Source: an uncultured Desulfovibrio sp.
Lineage (GTDB): Bacteria > Desulfobacterota > Desulfovibrionia > Desulfovibrionales > Desulfovibrionaceae
Length of the DNA stretch: 64,000 bases
Reading direction: 5' to 3'
Assembly: GCF_910584445.1 (NCBI RefSeq)
Contig: NZ_CAJUBO010000003.1
Location: 1-64,000, forward strand
The notes under the pieces are model-generated. The model did not search any database. It saw only the letters and a list, made by a program, of their open reading frames with translations, and was not told the DNA's origin. The position numbers and the translations under genes were made by a program. Below are positions 17,926 through 28,820 of the stretch, piece after piece (position 1 is the first letter of the stretch; each line of letters starts with the position of its first letter).

Positions 17926-18807
17926 ATGATCCCCTACGGCTCACTCGTCATCTACGTCACGCCCAAGGGGCGCCGCTATCTCAAGCGCCTGGAAGCCGGG
18001 CAGGACTGGCACAGCAACGACGGCACCCTGCGCGCGGCGGATGTGGCCGCGCTGGACTTCGGCTCCATGGCGGCCACCAGCGAGGGCGTGCCCATCCGTA
18101 TCGAAGAGGCCACGCTCCACGACCTTCTGCTTGGTCTCAAGCGCCAGACCCAGATCATCTACGCCAAGGACATCGCCTATATCTGCCTGCGGCTCGGCGC
18201 CGGGCCGGGGCGCACCATCATCGAGGCGGGTTGCGGCTCGGGCGCGCTCACGCTGGGGCTTTCGTGGTTCTCCGGCCCCACGGGCCATGTGGTGAGCCAC
18301 GACGCGCGCGAGGAGTTCACCCGCCTTGCGCGCCGCAATCTCGACTGGGCCGGCCTTGGCGGCAATGTGGAGCTGCATTGCCGCGACATCGCCGAGGGCT
18401 TTGCTGCCCACGGCGCGGACGCGCTCTTTCTTGATGTCCGCACGCCCTGGGACTATCTCGATCAGGCCGTGGCCGCCGTGCGCCCGGGCGCCACACTGGG
18501 CTTTCTCCTGCCCACGGTCGATCAGGTGAGCAGGCTCCTGCTGGGCCTGGAGAACGGACCCTTCGCCGAGCTTGAGGTCTGCGAGATCCTCATCCGCCGC
18601 TGGAAACCCGTGGCGGACCGCCTGCGCCCCGAGGACCGCATGACCGCGCATACGGGCTTTCTCGTCTTCTGCCGCCAGCAGGAACCCAGCGGGGAATTTG
18701 ACGCCCTGGGACCGCGCGGCACGCGCGAACGCAAACAGGAAGCCGCCCGCCAGGCGCGGCGCGAGGCCTTCATCCGCGCGGAGGAAAGCCTGGAGGAAGC
18801 GGGGTAG
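17926..18807 (+). CDS. trmI: tRNA (adenine(58)-N1)-methyltransferase TrmI
   Basis: TrmI methylates N1 of A58 in the T loop of tRNAs with S-adenosylmethionine. The 293-residue protein has the small N-terminal barrel (MIPYGSLVIYVTPKGRRYLKRL), the conserved Q-rich QTQIIYAKD substrate segment and the Rossmann motif I EAGCGSGALT, followed by DVRTPWDYL in place of the usual DLPxPW. The C-terminal ~30 residues are a charged helix. The family works as a tetramer. ATG at 17926 follows a weak AGGAAA site. It is transcribed convergently with copA. Confidence 0.92.
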   Translation: MIPYGSLVIYVTPKGRRYLKRLEAGQDWHSNDGTLRAADVAALDFGSMAATSEGVPIRIEEATLHDLLLGLKRQTQIIYAKDIAYICLRLGAGPGRTIIEAGCGSGALTLGLSWFSGPTGHVVSHDAREEFTRLARRNLDWAGLGGNVELHCRDIAEGFAAHGADALFLDVRTPWDYLDQAVAAVRPGATLGFLLPTVDQVSRLLLGLENGPFAELEVCEILIRRWKPVADRLRPEDRMTAHTGFLVFCRQQEPSGEFDALGPRGTRERKQEAARQARREAFIRAEESLEEAG

Positions 18808-18902
18808 CATCCGATACGCGCTTCCGATGCGGGCGCGCCCTGGGCGTCCTGCTCATCATCCGCGGCGTGGCCGCGCTCAAACTCTTCTGGCGCCGAAGCG
18901 CC

Positions 18903-21284
18903 CTACGCCGCGCCCCTGACCTTGAAAAAGCGCAGACGCAGGGCGTTGGTCACCACGGAGAACGACGAGAGCGCCATAGCCATGCCGCCGATCATGGGCG
19001 AGAGCATGGGACCGCCGAACACATGCAGCAGCCCCGCGGCCACGGGCAGCCCCAGGATATTGTAGCCAAAGGCCCAGCCCAGATTCTCCCGGATATTGCG
19101 CATGGTGGCGCGCGAAAGCTCCAGCGCCGCCAGCACGGCCTCCATGCCGCCGCGCATGAGGACGATGTCCCCGGCCTCGGCGCTCACGTCCACGCCGGTG
19201 CCCACGGCCATGCCCACATCGGCCAGGGCCAGGGCGGGCGCGTCGTTGAGTCCGTCACCCACCATGCCCACCACCTGTCCTTCTTCCTGAAGGCGGCGCA
19301 CATGGTCGGCCTTCTCGGCGGGCAACAGCCCTGCCGCCACCTCGTCGATGCCCGCGAGCCGGGCAACGGCCGCCGCCGTGCGCGCATTGTCGCCGGTGAG
19401 CATGATCACCCGCAGGCCCATGGCGCGCAGCCGCCGCACCACGGCGGGAGATTCCGGCCGCAGGCCGTCGGCCAGGGCAAAGATGGCGACGATACGTTCC
19501 GCGCCCTCCGCGCCGGCATCCTCATCGGCAAGCGACATGAGCAGGGGCGTCTGCCCTTCCCCGGCCAGAGTATCGAGCCGCGCCTCCACCTCGGCGGAAA
19601 GCGCGCAGCCGCGCGCGCGCATGAACGCCGCGCTGCCCACGGCAACGGACCGGACGCGCCCCGCCAGCCCCACCCGGCCCGCAATGCCGAGTCCGGGCGA
19701 GATGCGCGCGTCCTCCACCTCGCAGGGGGGGCATGCGCGCTCGTTCCCGGCCCGGATGAGCGCCAGGGCCAGCGGGTGCTCGGAACGGCCTTCCAGCGCC
19801 GCGGCCAGAGCCAGCAGTTCGTCCTCTTTCAGACCGGCGCCGGGAGCGCCGGGAGCGCCGGCCGCCACCGGAAAGATGGCCGTCAGTTCCGGCGTGCCCG
19901 TGGTGAGGGTGCCGGTCTTGTCCACGGCCAGGGCCGTGATCTTGCCCGCGCGTTCCAGGGCGGCGCCGTTCTTGATGAGCACGCCGAGCTGGGCGCCGCG
20001 CCCCGTGCCCACCATGACGGACATGGGCGTGGCAAGCCCCATGGCGCAGGGGCAGGCCATGACGAGCACCGCCACAAAAACGGTGAGCGCCGTTGTGACC
20101 GGCTCATTGCTGAACACCAGCCAGCAGAACGCGGCAAGCGTAGCCAGGGCCATGACGGCGGGCACGAAATAATAACTGACCCTGTCCGCCAGCCGGGCAA
20201 TGGGCGCCTTGCTGCCCTGCGCCTCCTGCACGAGGCGCACGATGCGCGCCAGACGCGTATTGGCGCCCACGGCCACGGCGCGCATGACCAGCGGGCCTTC
20301 GCCGTTGACGCTGCCGGCCGTGAGACCATCGCCGGGCGCCACGGGCACCGGGATGGACTCGCCCGTGAGCAGCGAAAGGTCCACGGCGCTGGCGCCCCGC
20401 TCCACCGTGCCGTCCACGGGCACGCGACCGCCGGGCCGCACCAGGAGGAGGTCGCCGGGGGCGACGGCGGAGAGCGGCACTTCTTCAGGCGCCGCGTCGG
20501 CGGTCTTCAGGCGCAGGGCCGTTTCCGGCGCAAGGCTCATGAGCGCGCCCATGGCATCGCCCGCGCGCTGCTTTGCCGTGGCCTCGAGGAACTGGCCGAA
20601 CTCGATCATGGTCAGCAGCACGGCGCAGGACTCGTAATACAGGTTCATGGCCCGCCATGCGGGGTCATTGCCCGCAAGGCCGAGAACGGTATTCACGAGG
20701 CTGTAGAGGAACGCCGCGCCCGTGCCCACGGCCACGAGGCTGTCCATATTGGGCGAGCGGCGCGCCAGGGCCGCCAGGCCATCCACATAGAAATGCCGCC
20801 CGAGCCAGACCACCGGCAGGGTAAGCCCGAGCTGGACAAGCATGAAGGCTCGCGGCGAGCCGTGAGGCTCCAGCCATGCCGGCAGGGGCAGCCCGAGCAT
20901 GTGCCCCATGGAAACGATGAGCAGCGGCACGGAAAACGCGAGCATGGGCCAGAGACGGCGCAGCCTGCGGCGCCGGTCCGCCTGCGCCCGGGCTTTGGAC
21001 GCGGCGAAACGCGCCCCGGCATCCTCCGTGGCGGCCGGGGTGGCCGTAAAGCCGAGCTTCGCCACCGCGGCCATGACCTCATGGCGCACGGCCTCGGCAT
21101 CTCCCGCGGCGGGCCAGACTTCGGCCCGGGCCGTGGCGAGGTTGACGCTCACCCTGTCCACCTCCGGCATGCGGCCCACCACCCGCTCGATACGCGAGGA
21201 GCAGGCCGCGCAGTGCATGCCGCCGATGTCAAAACGCAGGGGGCAGGCGCCGGAAGGCGCGGAAGCATTTCGTATATCCGCCAT
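18903..21284 (-). CDS. copA: Copper-exporting P1B-type ATPase
   Basis: CopA pumps Cu(I) out of the cytoplasm at the cost of ATP. The 793-residue protein has one N-terminal heavy-metal domain (GMHCAAC, C25 and C28), eight expected membrane segments, the translocation motif CPC at 411-413 in CPCAMGLATP, and the phosphorylated aspartate D455 in DKTGTLT. It also has SEHPLALAL and the hinge GDGLNDAPALA, and is therefore complete. The metal-binding domain and CPC class identify Cu(I)/Ag(I) transport. It is divergent from the copper chaperone gene at 21398. The 113-base gap between them should hold the control region. Confidence 0.95.
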   Translation of the reverse strand: MADIRNASAPSGACPLRFDIGGMHCAACSSRIERVVGRMPEVDRVSVNLATARAEVWPAAGDAEAVRHEVMAAVAKLGFTATPAATEDAGARFAASKARAQADRRRRLRRLWPMLAFSVPLLIVSMGHMLGLPLPAWLEPHGSPRAFMLVQLGLTLPVVWLGRHFYVDGLAALARRSPNMDSLVAVGTGAAFLYSLVNTVLGLAGNDPAWRAMNLYYESCAVLLTMIEFGQFLEATAKQRAGDAMGALMSLAPETALRLKTADAAPEEVPLSAVAPGDLLLVRPGGRVPVDGTVERGASAVDLSLLTGESIPVPVAPGDGLTAGSVNGEGPLVMRAVAVGANTRLARIVRLVQEAQGSKAPIARLADRVSYYFVPAVMALATLAAFCWLVFSNEPVTTALTVFVAVLVMACPCAMGLATPMSVMVGTGRGAQLGVLIKNGAALERAGKITALAVDKTGTLTTGTPELTAIFPVAAGAPGAPGAGLKEDELLALAAALEGRSEHPLALALIRAGNERACPPCEVEDARISPGLGIAGRVGLAGRVRSVAVGSAAFMRARGCALSAEVEARLDTLAGEGQTPLLMSLADEDAGAEGAERIVAIFALADGLRPESPAVVRRLRAMGLRVIMLTGDNARTAAAVARLAGIDEVAAGLLPAEKADHVRRLQEEGQVVGMVGDGLNDAPALALADVGMAVGTGVDVSAEAGDIVLMRGGMEAVLAALELSRATMRNIRENLGWAFGYNILGLPVAAGLLHVFGGPMLSPMIGGMAMALSSFSVVTNALRLRFFKVRGAA

Positions 21285-21397
21285 GATATGACCTCTTGTT
21301 TTTTCAGCGAAAAGCGTGTATCCTTTATTTCACAAGGTCGGCGTTCCCGCGCTGACGCGCGGGCATACCGCCAACGCCATTAACTGAGGAGGATACT

Positions 21398-21613
21398 ATG
21401 CCCACAATAAAAGTCAATGGAATGCATTGCGCCAACTGCAAGGACTCTGTTGAAAAGGCTGTTTCCGCCATTCCCGGCGTCAAGAGCGCCAAGGTGGATC
21501 TGGATAAAAAGGAACTCTACTACGAAGAAGACAAGAACATGCCCATCGCGCTGGACATCATCATGGGCGCCATCCATGATCTTGGCTACGAACCGGAGAA
21601 TCCGCGTCCGTAA
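21398..21613 (+). CDS. copZ: Heavy-metal-associated domain protein, CopZ-like copper chaperone
   Basis: The 71-residue protein is a single HMA ferredoxin-like domain with the Cu(I)-binding motif GMHCANC (C11 and C14). CopZ proteins carry copper to the N-terminal domain of CopA. The ribosome site TGAGGAGGA is strong. It is divergent from copA and followed directly by a very clear terminator, so it is a one-gene transcript. Compared with Bacillus CopZ (69 residues) length is normal. Confidence 0.88.
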   Translation: MPTIKVNGMHCANCKDSVEKAVSAIPGVKSAKVDLDKKELYYEEDKNMPIALDIIMGAIHDLGYEPENPRP

Positions 21614-21640
21614 CCCCGGGCATGACATCTGTATCACATT

Positions 21641-21684
21641 CGCCGTCCGCTTCGCCTTCCGGCAGAAGCGGACGGCGTTTTTTT
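21641..21684 (+). terminator. Rho-independent terminator after copZ
   Basis: A perfect 13-bp stem (21641-21653 with 21665-21677) with an 11-base loop is followed by seven T residues. It lies 28 bases after the copZ stop. Confidence 0.92.
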
Positions 21685-21733
21685 CCGTCGCTTTCAGGGA
21701 GAGGAGGGCGGACCTCCCCACCGCGCGTCACCA

Positions 21734-21762
21734 TTGACATGGCAGGGGGCGGGTGCTAGTTT
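21734..21762 (+). promoter_or_regulatory. Sigma70-type promoter for guaB
   Basis: TTGACA (21734-21739), a 17-base spacer and TAGTTT (21757-21762) preceded by TGC lie 44 bases ahead of the guaB start. No inverted repeat typical of a PurR operator was recognised. Confidence 0.55.
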
Positions 21763-21790
21763 GAGAAGATAAATTTTATCCTACTGTTAG

Positions 21791-23261
<1,471 letters not shown>

Positions 23262-23263
<2 letters not shown>

Positions 23264-23380
23264 AGCGTTTTCGCAATGGGCGCGCAAACGCTCCGGCGGC
23301 TGCGGGAACGGACGCCCGCGCCGAATGCGCGTCCGGAACGCGTTCCGGACGCGAAATGCGGAACTTTCGCAGCGAGCCAC
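23262..23380. repeat. Intergenic repeat unit R2, copy b, with 26-bp perfect palindrome
   Basis: The sequence starts AGAGCGTTTTCGCAA and runs parallel to 17767-17830 (GGCGGCTGCGGGAACGGACGCCCGCG). At 23328-23353 there is a perfect 26-bp palindrome centred on ACGCGT. The unit lies between guaB and guaA, on the same strand as both. It may form a strong RNA hairpin within the guaBA message. Right-end inverted arms are weaker than in copy a (TTTCGC/GCGAAA). Confidence 0.6.
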
Positions 23381-23409
23381 CAGGGCCGCACAACCAACGG
23401 GAAGCTCTC

Positions 23410-24954
23410 ATGCCGCACTCCAGGGTCATCATCATCGACTACGGCTCGCAGGTCACGCAGCTCATCGCCCGCAGGACGCGCGAGGCGGGCGTGTATTCCG
23501 AGATCCATTCCTGCGTCACCACCGCCGCCCAGGTGGCGGCCATGCGGCCTTCGGCCGTCATCCTTTCGGGCGGCCCGGCCAGCGTGGGAGAACAGGACGC
23601 CCCCACCCTCGACCCCGGCCTGCTGCGCCTGGGCGTGCCCGTGCTCGGCATCTGCTACGGCATGCAGCTTCTGGCGCAGGAGCTGGGCGGCACGCTGGCG
23701 CGCTCCCTCACGCGGGAATACGGCCCTGCCGACCTGACCATGACCGCGCCCTGCGCCCTCTGGACGGGGCTTGACCGCGCGGCGCCCACCCGCGTGTGGA
23801 TGAGCCACGGCGACAAGGTGGCCTCGCCGCCGCCGGGCTTCACGGTGACAGGCAGCACGCAGACGCTCCAGGTGGCGGCCATGGCGGATGAAGCCCGCAA
23901 GATCTATGCGGTGCAGTTCCACCCCGAGGTGCACCACAGCGTGGACGGCGAGCGGATGCTCGAAAACTTTCTCTTCAAGGTGGCGGGCTGCACGCCGGAC
24001 TGGACCATGGCCTCCTTTGTGGAGCGCGCCGTGGCCGAAGCCGCCGAAAAGGTGGGCGACCGGCATGTGGTCTGCGCCCTTTCCGGCGGCATCGACTCCA
24101 CCGTGGCGGCGGCGCTGCTCCAGCGGGCCATCGGCGACCGGCTGCACTGCATCTTTGTGGACAACGGCCTTTTGCGCCTCAACGAGGCCGAAGAGGTCAC
24201 CACCTTTCTCCGCGAGCATTTCCACCTCAACCTCACGGTGGTGGACGCGCGCGAACGGTTCCTTTCCCTGCTCAAGGGCGTGGAGGACCCGGAAAAAAAG
24301 CGGAAGATCATCGGCCACGCCTTTATCGACATCTTCCAGGAAGAAGCCGAAAAACTCCCGCATGTGGATTTTCTCGCCCAGGGAACGCTCTATCCCGATG
24401 TCATCGAGTCCGTATCGCACAAGGGGCCGAGCGCGGTCATCAAAAGCCACCACAATGTGGGCGGCCTGCCCGAGACCATGAAGCTGGCCCTCATCGAACC
24501 CTTGCGCGAACTGTTCAAGGACGAGGTCCGCAAGGTGGCCGCCGAGCTTGGCATGCCGGATTCCATCGTCTGGCGCCATCCCTTCCCGGGTCCAGGCCTT
24601 GCCATCCGCGTGCTTGGCGAAGTGCGCGAGGAGCGGCTGGACATCCTGCGCCGCGCGGACAGGATCGTGCAGGAAGAACTGCGCGCCGCGGGCTGGTACC
24701 GCAAGGTCTGGCAGGGATTTGCCGTCCTTCTGCCCCTGCGTACCGTGGGCGTCATGGGCGACGGCCGCACCTATGAGAACGTCATCGCCCTGCGCGTGGT
24801 GGACAGCGTGGACGCCATGACGGCGGACTGGTCGCGCCTGCCCCCCGAGCTGCTGGCGAGGATCTCCGGGCGCATCATCAGCGAGGTCAAGGGAGTCAAC
24901 CGCGTGGTGTACGACATTTCCTCCAAGCCGCCCAGCACCATCGAGTGGGAGTAG
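23410..24954 (+). CDS. guaA: GMP synthase (glutamine-hydrolysing)
   Basis: GuaA aminates XMP to GMP using glutamine and ATP. The 514-residue protein has an N-terminal class I glutamine amidotransferase domain ([16 protein letters not shown], catalytic cysteine in GICYGMQ, HPEVHHS) and an ATP pyrophosphatase domain with [10 protein letters not shown], followed by the dimerisation domain ending in the usual KPPSTIEWE. Start at 23410 fits the family and follows GGGAAGC. It forms a guaBA pair and is followed 9 bases on by tatB. Confidence 0.97.
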   Translation: MPHSRVIIIDYGSQVTQLIARRTREAGVYSEIHSCVTTAAQVAAMRPSAVILSGGPASVGEQDAPTLDPGLLRLGVPVLGICYGMQLLAQELGGTLARSLTREYGPADLTMTAPCALWTGLDRAAPTRVWMSHGDKVASPPPGFTVTGSTQTLQVAAMADEARKIYAVQFHPEVHHSVDGERMLENFLFKVAGCTPDWTMASFVERAVAEAAEKVGDRHVVCALSGGIDSTVAAALLQRAIGDRLHCIFVDNGLLRLNEAEEVTTFLREHFHLNLTVVDARERFLSLLKGVEDPEKKRKIIGHAFIDIFQEEAEKLPHVDFLAQGTLYPDVIESVSHKGPSAVIKSHHNVGGLPETMKLALIEPLRELFKDEVRKVAAELGMPDSIVWRHPFPGPGLAIRVLGEVREERLDILRRADRIVQEELRAAGWYRKVWQGFAVLLPLRTVGVMGDGRTYENVIALRVVDSVDAMTADWSRLPPELLARISGRIISEVKGVNRVVYDISSKPPSTIEWE

Positions 24955-24963
24955 GGGGCGTTC

Positions 24964-25443
24964 ATGTTCGGCATCGGCAGCACCGAGCTTCTTGTCATCC
25001 TGGTGGTGGCGCTCATCGTGCTCGGCCCCAAAAGCCTGGCAAGCGTCTCCCGCACGCTGGGCAAGGCCATGGGGGAATTCCGGCGCGTTTCCACGGACTT
25101 TCAGCGGACGCTCAATGCCGAATCCGCCGAGGCCGACATCCGCGAGAAGGCGGAGGAGCAACGCCGCAAGGCCGCCGCGGAAAAAGACGCCCCCACGGCG
25201 GCCGCCCCGGGTGCTTCCCCCGCTGCCGCTGAACAGGATACGGAAAATGTCCTGACCCCGCCGGAAGGCAGCCCGCTGGCCGAGGCCCTGGCAAAGGCCC
25301 GGGCCGAAGCCCAGGGCGCCCCGGCCACGGCGGACGACGCGCACGCCACCGCCGACGCCGGGGCACGCGCGCCAACGCCGCCCCCGACCGCTCCGCCTTC
25401 TCCGGATTCCCCCACCCAGCCTGCGGATGGGCCGCGCGCATGA
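24964..25443 (+). CDS. tatB: Sec-independent translocase subunit TatB (TatA/B family)
   Basis: TatB partners TatC as the receptor for folded twin-arginine substrates. The 159-residue protein begins MFGIGSTELLVILVVALIVLGPKSL: one membrane segment (residues ~8-22), the FG-x-P hinge and an amphipathic helix, which is the TatA/B pattern. The start (GIGSTELL, glutamate at residue 8) favours TatB over TatA. The tail is a long alanine/proline-rich, low-complexity stretch ending [10 protein letters not shown]. The stop overlaps tatC by four bases (ATGA). A separate tatA is not in the window. Confidence 0.9.
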   Translation: MFGIGSTELLVILVVALIVLGPKSLASVSRTLGKAMGEFRRVSTDFQRTLNAESAEADIREKAEEQRRKAAAEKDAPTAAAPGASPAAAEQDTENVLTPPEGSPLAEALAKARAEAQGAPATADDAHATADAGARAPTPPPTAPPSPDSPTQPADGPRA

Positions 25444-26471
25444 CCGGCACCCTGCCCCCGGAAGATCCGGCACCTTTTGAAACCACCCTTTCCGGGCCGG
25501 ACTGGCAGCCGGATACGGAGTCCGCGGCCGGTGGACCGCCGTCCGGCACGCTCCCCCCAGCAGGCGCTCCGCCCGCCGGAGCCTCCCCGGCGGGACCTCC
25601 CGCCGCGTCCCCCAAAGCTCCGCCCGCCACATCCGATGCCGCCCCGCAGCGCGAAGCCGAGGGCGGCGAACCCATGGGCCTGATGGACCACCTCACGGAA
25701 CTGCGCGGCCGCCTGGTGCGCTGCTGCATTGCGGTCTGCATCGGCTTTGCCGTCTGCTGGGCCGTGGTCGACCCGATTTTCGACATCCTCATCCAGCCAC
25801 TGCTCGCGGTGCTGCCGCAAGGCACGCACGCCCAGTACACCACCCTGCCCGAAGCCTTTTTCACCCGCATGTATATTGCCTTTGTGGCGGGGGTCTTTCT
25901 GGCAAGCCCGGCCATTTTTTACCAGATATGGGCCTTTGTGGCGCCCGGACTCTATGACGAGGAGAAGCGCCACATCCTGCCCGTGGCCGTTCTTTCCGCC
26001 ATCTTCTTCGTGGCGGGCGGGGCCTTCTGCTATTTCATCGTCTTTCCCTTTGCCTTCAGCTTTTTCGTGAGCTTTTCCACGCCCGAGATCGTGATCACGC
26101 CCAAGGTCAGCGACTATCTGAGTTTCGTCCTCAAGCTCCTCATCGCCTTCGGACTTATTTTTGAAATGCCCATCTTCACGCTCTTTCTCGCGCGCATGGG
26201 CATCCTCACCGCCGCCATCATGCGTAAGGGGCGTCGCTACGCCATTGTGGGCATCTTCATCCTGGCGGCCATCCTCACGCCGCCGGATGTGGTCTCGCAG
26301 CTGCTCATGGCCTGCCCCATGCTCCTCCTGTATGAAGCGAGCATCTGGGTGGCGGCCGCTTTCGGCAGAAGACCCGCCGCCAAAGCCGACATGGATGCCG
26401 CCGGAAAGCGGCCGGCGCAGACCGCCGCCGATGCCCGGACACCCGCGGCACCGCCTTCGGAGGATGCATGA
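25440..26471 (+). CDS. tatC: Sec-independent translocase subunit TatC
   Basis: TatC is the multispanning core of the twin-arginine export system. The conserved part begins [16 protein letters not shown] at about residue 78, has six membrane segments, [22 protein letters not shown] and [13 protein letters not shown]. Before this stands an unusual ~77-residue hydrophilic, proline/alanine-rich extension. An internal ATG at MGLMDH could be the true start of a normal ~265-residue TatC. The ATGA overlap with tatB favours the longer form. The 3' end overlaps hisB by four bases. Confidence 0.92.
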   Translation: MTGTLPPEDPAPFETTLSGPDWQPDTESAAGGPPSGTLPPAGAPPAGASPAGPPAASPKAPPATSDAAPQREAEGGEPMGLMDHLTELRGRLVRCCIAVCIGFAVCWAVVDPIFDILIQPLLAVLPQGTHAQYTTLPEAFFTRMYIAFVAGVFLASPAIFYQIWAFVAPGLYDEEKRHILPVAVLSAIFFVAGGAFCYFIVFPFAFSFFVSFSTPEIVITPKVSDYLSFVLKLLIAFGLIFEMPIFTLFLARMGILTAAIMRKGRRYAIVGIFILAAILTPPDVVSQLLMACPMLLLYEASIWVAAAFGRRPAAKADMDAAGKRPAQTAADARTPAAPPSEDA

Positions 26472-27076
26472 ACGCCCCCACCCTGACGACCCGCCACGCG
26501 GATCTTGCGCGACGCACCGGCGAAACGGACATCAGCCTGAGCCTCACCATCGACGGCACAGGCGAGATCGACATACGCACAGGCTTCGGCCTGCTGGACC
26601 ACATGCTCACTCTCACTGCCTTCTGGGCCGAGATGGACCTGCGCCTTGCCTGCGCGGGCGACCTGGAGGTGGACGCGCACCACAGCGCCGAAGACACGGG
26701 CCTGGCGTTCGGCGCGGCCCTGCGCGAGGCGCTCGGCGACCGGAAGGGCATCGCCCGCGTGGGGCATGGCCGCGTCCCCATGGATGAGGCGCTGGCCGAT
26801 GTGGTGGTGGACCTTTCGGGACGTCCATGGCTGGAATGGCGCGGCGACGACCTGCTGCCGCCGGTCCTTGCCGGGGAGGAAAAAGACCTCTGGCGCGAAT
26901 TTTACAAGGCCGTTGCCTCCGCCGCGCGTTGCAACCTGCATGTTTCCTTTATGTATGGCAAAAACGGACATCATCTTCTGGAATCGGCGGCCAAGGGGCT
27001 GGGCCTTGCGCTGGGCCAGGCTGTCCGCCGCCGGGGAACAACCATCCGAAGCACCAAGGGAGGCCTGGACGCATGA
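26468..27076 (+). CDS. hisB: Imidazoleglycerol-phosphate dehydratase
   Basis: HisB dehydrates imidazole glycerol phosphate in histidine synthesis with Mn2+. The 202-residue, monofunctional protein has the duplicated metal motifs FGLLDHMLT and [10 protein letters not shown], and the second set [20 protein letters not shown] (in two parts). It lacks the phosphatase domain seen in enteric HisB. Start ATG 26468 overlaps tatC and the stop overlaps the lipoprotein gene, so translation is probably coupled along tatC-hisB-lipoprotein-hisA. Confidence 0.95.
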   Translation: MNAPTLTTRHADLARRTGETDISLSLTIDGTGEIDIRTGFGLLDHMLTLTAFWAEMDLRLACAGDLEVDAHHSAEDTGLAFGAALREALGDRKGIARVGHGRVPMDEALADVVVDLSGRPWLEWRGDDLLPPVLAGEEKDLWREFYKAVASAARCNLHVSFMYGKNGHHLLESAAKGLGLALGQAVRRRGTTIRSTKGGLDA

Positions 27077-27741
27077 CCAACCGCCATTTGCCCCGCCTGT
27101 CTGTTTTTCTTGCGGCCGCGCTCTGCCTGACGCTGGCCGCCGCCTGCGCGCGGCGCCCCACCAGCACGGCGGATGTGCCGCGGCTCGTTTCCTCCAGCTA
27201 CCGCATCTCGGTGGCGCCCTTCACCCAGCCGCTGCATCCCGGGCAGCTCATCGTGGGCCAGATCCCGGAAAATCAGGGCCGCATCCCCCACGATGCGCTG
27301 GTATCGCTCGACATGCAGCTGCGCGAGGTGCTCATCACCGGCACCAAGCGGCAATATACCTTCATTCCGCGCCGCAACCTGCCGCCCGACCTCACCAGCG
27401 CCCACAGCACGGGCCAGCCCGGCGCGCTGCCGCGCTGGGTCGCCTATGGGCGCGAACATGGCGCCCAGTATCTGCTCATCCCCCAGGTCCTCGACTGGCA
27501 TGAGCGCGAAGGCTCCAAGGCGGGCGTGACGCAGTCGGCGCATGTGCGGGTGGAGTTCTTCCTTGTCAACGTGGCCGAAGGCACGCCGGGCAACCGTTCC
27601 ATCTTTGAGGAAAAACAGGTGGGTCTCACCGAGAACCTGCTCACTGTGGGCGAATTTCTCAAGCGGAAGGGAACCTGGGTCACCGCCCAAGACCTGGCCG
27701 TGGACGGCATGAAAAAAGCCGTCAAGGATCTGGGCCTGTGA
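27073..27741 (+). CDS. Predicted lipoprotein between hisB and hisA
   Basis: The 222-residue product has a lipoprotein signal ([20 protein letters not shown] then LAAAC, lipid-modified C25). The mature part reads [39 protein letters not shown] and [13 protein letters not shown], resembling the general form of envelope lipoproteins that assemble or accumulate at the outer membrane, but I cannot name the family. It overlaps hisB by ATGA and hisA by GTGA, so it is firmly embedded in the operon though it has no obvious link to histidine synthesis. Confidence 0.8.
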   Translation: MTNRHLPRLSVFLAAALCLTLAAACARRPTSTADVPRLVSSSYRISVAPFTQPLHPGQLIVGQIPENQGRIPHDALVSLDMQLREVLITGTKRQYTFIPRRNLPPDLTSAHSTGQPGALPRWVAYGREHGAQYLLIPQVLDWHEREGSKAGVTQSAHVRVEFFLVNVAEGTPGNRSIFEEKQVGLTENLLTVGEFLKRKGTWVTAQDLAVDGMKKAVKDLGL

Positions 27742-28520
27742 TCATCTTTCCCGCAGTCGACATCCGCCAGGGCAAGGCCGTGCGCCTGCGGCGCGGCCGC
27801 CCTGACGAGGCCACGGTCTTTGCCGATGATCCGGCCGAAGCCGCGCGCCACTGGGAACGGCAGGGCGCGCGCTGGCTCCATGTGGTGGATCTGGACGGCG
27901 CCTTTGACGGCCACCCCGCCAGCGCGGCCATCGTGGGCCGCATCTGCGCCGGCGCTTCCATTCCCGTCCAGCTCGGCGGCGGCATCCGCGATGCGGAAAC
28001 TGCCCGCGCCTATCTTGACGCCGGGGTCCGGCGGCTCATCATCGGCACCATGGCCCTGGAAGCGCCGGAACGCTTCGCCGCGCTCTGCCGCGCCTTCCCG
28101 GGCAGGATCGGCGTCTCGCTCGACGCGGCCGACGGACGGCTCAAAAGCCGGGGCTGGCTGGCGGACACGGGCCTGACCGTGGCCGAGGCGCTCCCCCGGC
28201 TGGAAGATGCCGGGGCCGCCTTCCTCATCTACACGGACATTGAACGCGACGGCATGCGCAGCGGCGTCAATCTTGATGCGCTGCGCCGCCTCGTCCTGGC
28301 GTCCGGCATCCCGGTCATCGCGGCGGGCGGCGTGGCGACGCTGGAAGACGTGCGCCGGCTCTATCCGCTGTGCGGCGAAGGACGCCTCGAGGGCGTCATC
28401 AGCGGACGCGCCCTTTATGAAGGCACGCTCGACCTTGCCGAGGCCATGGGATGGATCGCGGCGCAACAGGCGAACGCGGCGCCTGCCGGCCAGCGCGCAG
28501 GCGGCCGGGACGGGCGCTAG
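27738..28520 (+). CDS. hisA: ProFAR isomerase (HisA)
   Basis: HisA isomerises ProFAR to PRFAR in histidine synthesis. The 260-residue (beta/alpha)8 protein begins [17 protein letters not shown] with acid D8, then [32 protein letters not shown] with the second catalytic aspartate, and [13 protein letters not shown]. Start is GTG 27738, overlapping the lipoprotein stop. The C-terminal ~25 residues are alanine/glycine-rich and look like readthrough into non-family sequence. The stop TAG at 28518-28520 is part of CTAG that forms the left end of a repeat element. Confidence 0.95.
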   Translation: MIIFPAVDIRQGKAVRLRRGRPDEATVFADDPAEAARHWERQGARWLHVVDLDGAFDGHPASAAIVGRICAGASIPVQLGGGIRDAETARAYLDAGVRRLIIGTMALEAPERFAALCRAFPGRIGVSLDAADGRLKSRGWLADTGLTVAEALPRLEDAGAAFLIYTDIERDGMRSGVNLDALRRLVLASGIPVIAAGGVATLEDVRRLYPLCGEGRLEGVISGRALYEGTLDLAEAMGWIAAQQANAAPAGQRAGGRDGR

Positions 28521-28820
28521 GGTCTGGACCTATTAATGTGACTGCTGGCTTGGGATATGGCAGCTTGTGCAATGCCACAATCATCCGTCAAAAACAGCCT
28601 TTTTTGCGCTGTCGGCGTCACTGGGCGATTTTTGTCGGTCATGTACCTGAGTACACTCCCTCCAAAAATCGCCCACTTCCTTGCCAGCGCAAAAAAATCT
28701 TATTTTTTAGGATCCTTGCGGCGACAGCCCCGCCCTTCGCTCTGCTCCGGGCGGCCAGAGGAAAAAACTCTTTTCCTTGCTGAAAAAACCATAACGTAAT
28801 TTAATGAGGTCTGAGCCTAG
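28517..28820 (+). mobile_element. Dispersed structured repeat, copy 2, MITE-like with terminal inverted repeats
   Basis: The left end CTAGGGTCTGGACCTATTAA (28517-28536) and the reverse complement of the right end CTAGGCTCAGACCTCATTAA (to 28820) agree at about 17 of 20 positions with two one-base gaps. Inside are TTGTG/CACAA (28565-28580), the block TCCGTCAAAAACAGC (28584-28598) and an outer perfect 12-bp stem (28600-28611 with 28685-28696). Within that lies an inner perfect 12-bp stem (28622-28633 with 28664-28675) whose loop contains GTACCTGAGTACACTCC. Next come CCGCCC/GGGCGG (28730-28735 with 28749-28754) and GGAAAA/TTTTCC. No protein of its own is encoded. It fills the gap between hisA and the exporter genes. 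Confidence 0.8.

Noticed and set aside
18867..21383. An 838-codon open frame antisense to copA
   Set aside because: copA has all P-type ATPase motifs. The antisense frame is His/Gly/Arg-rich low complexity.
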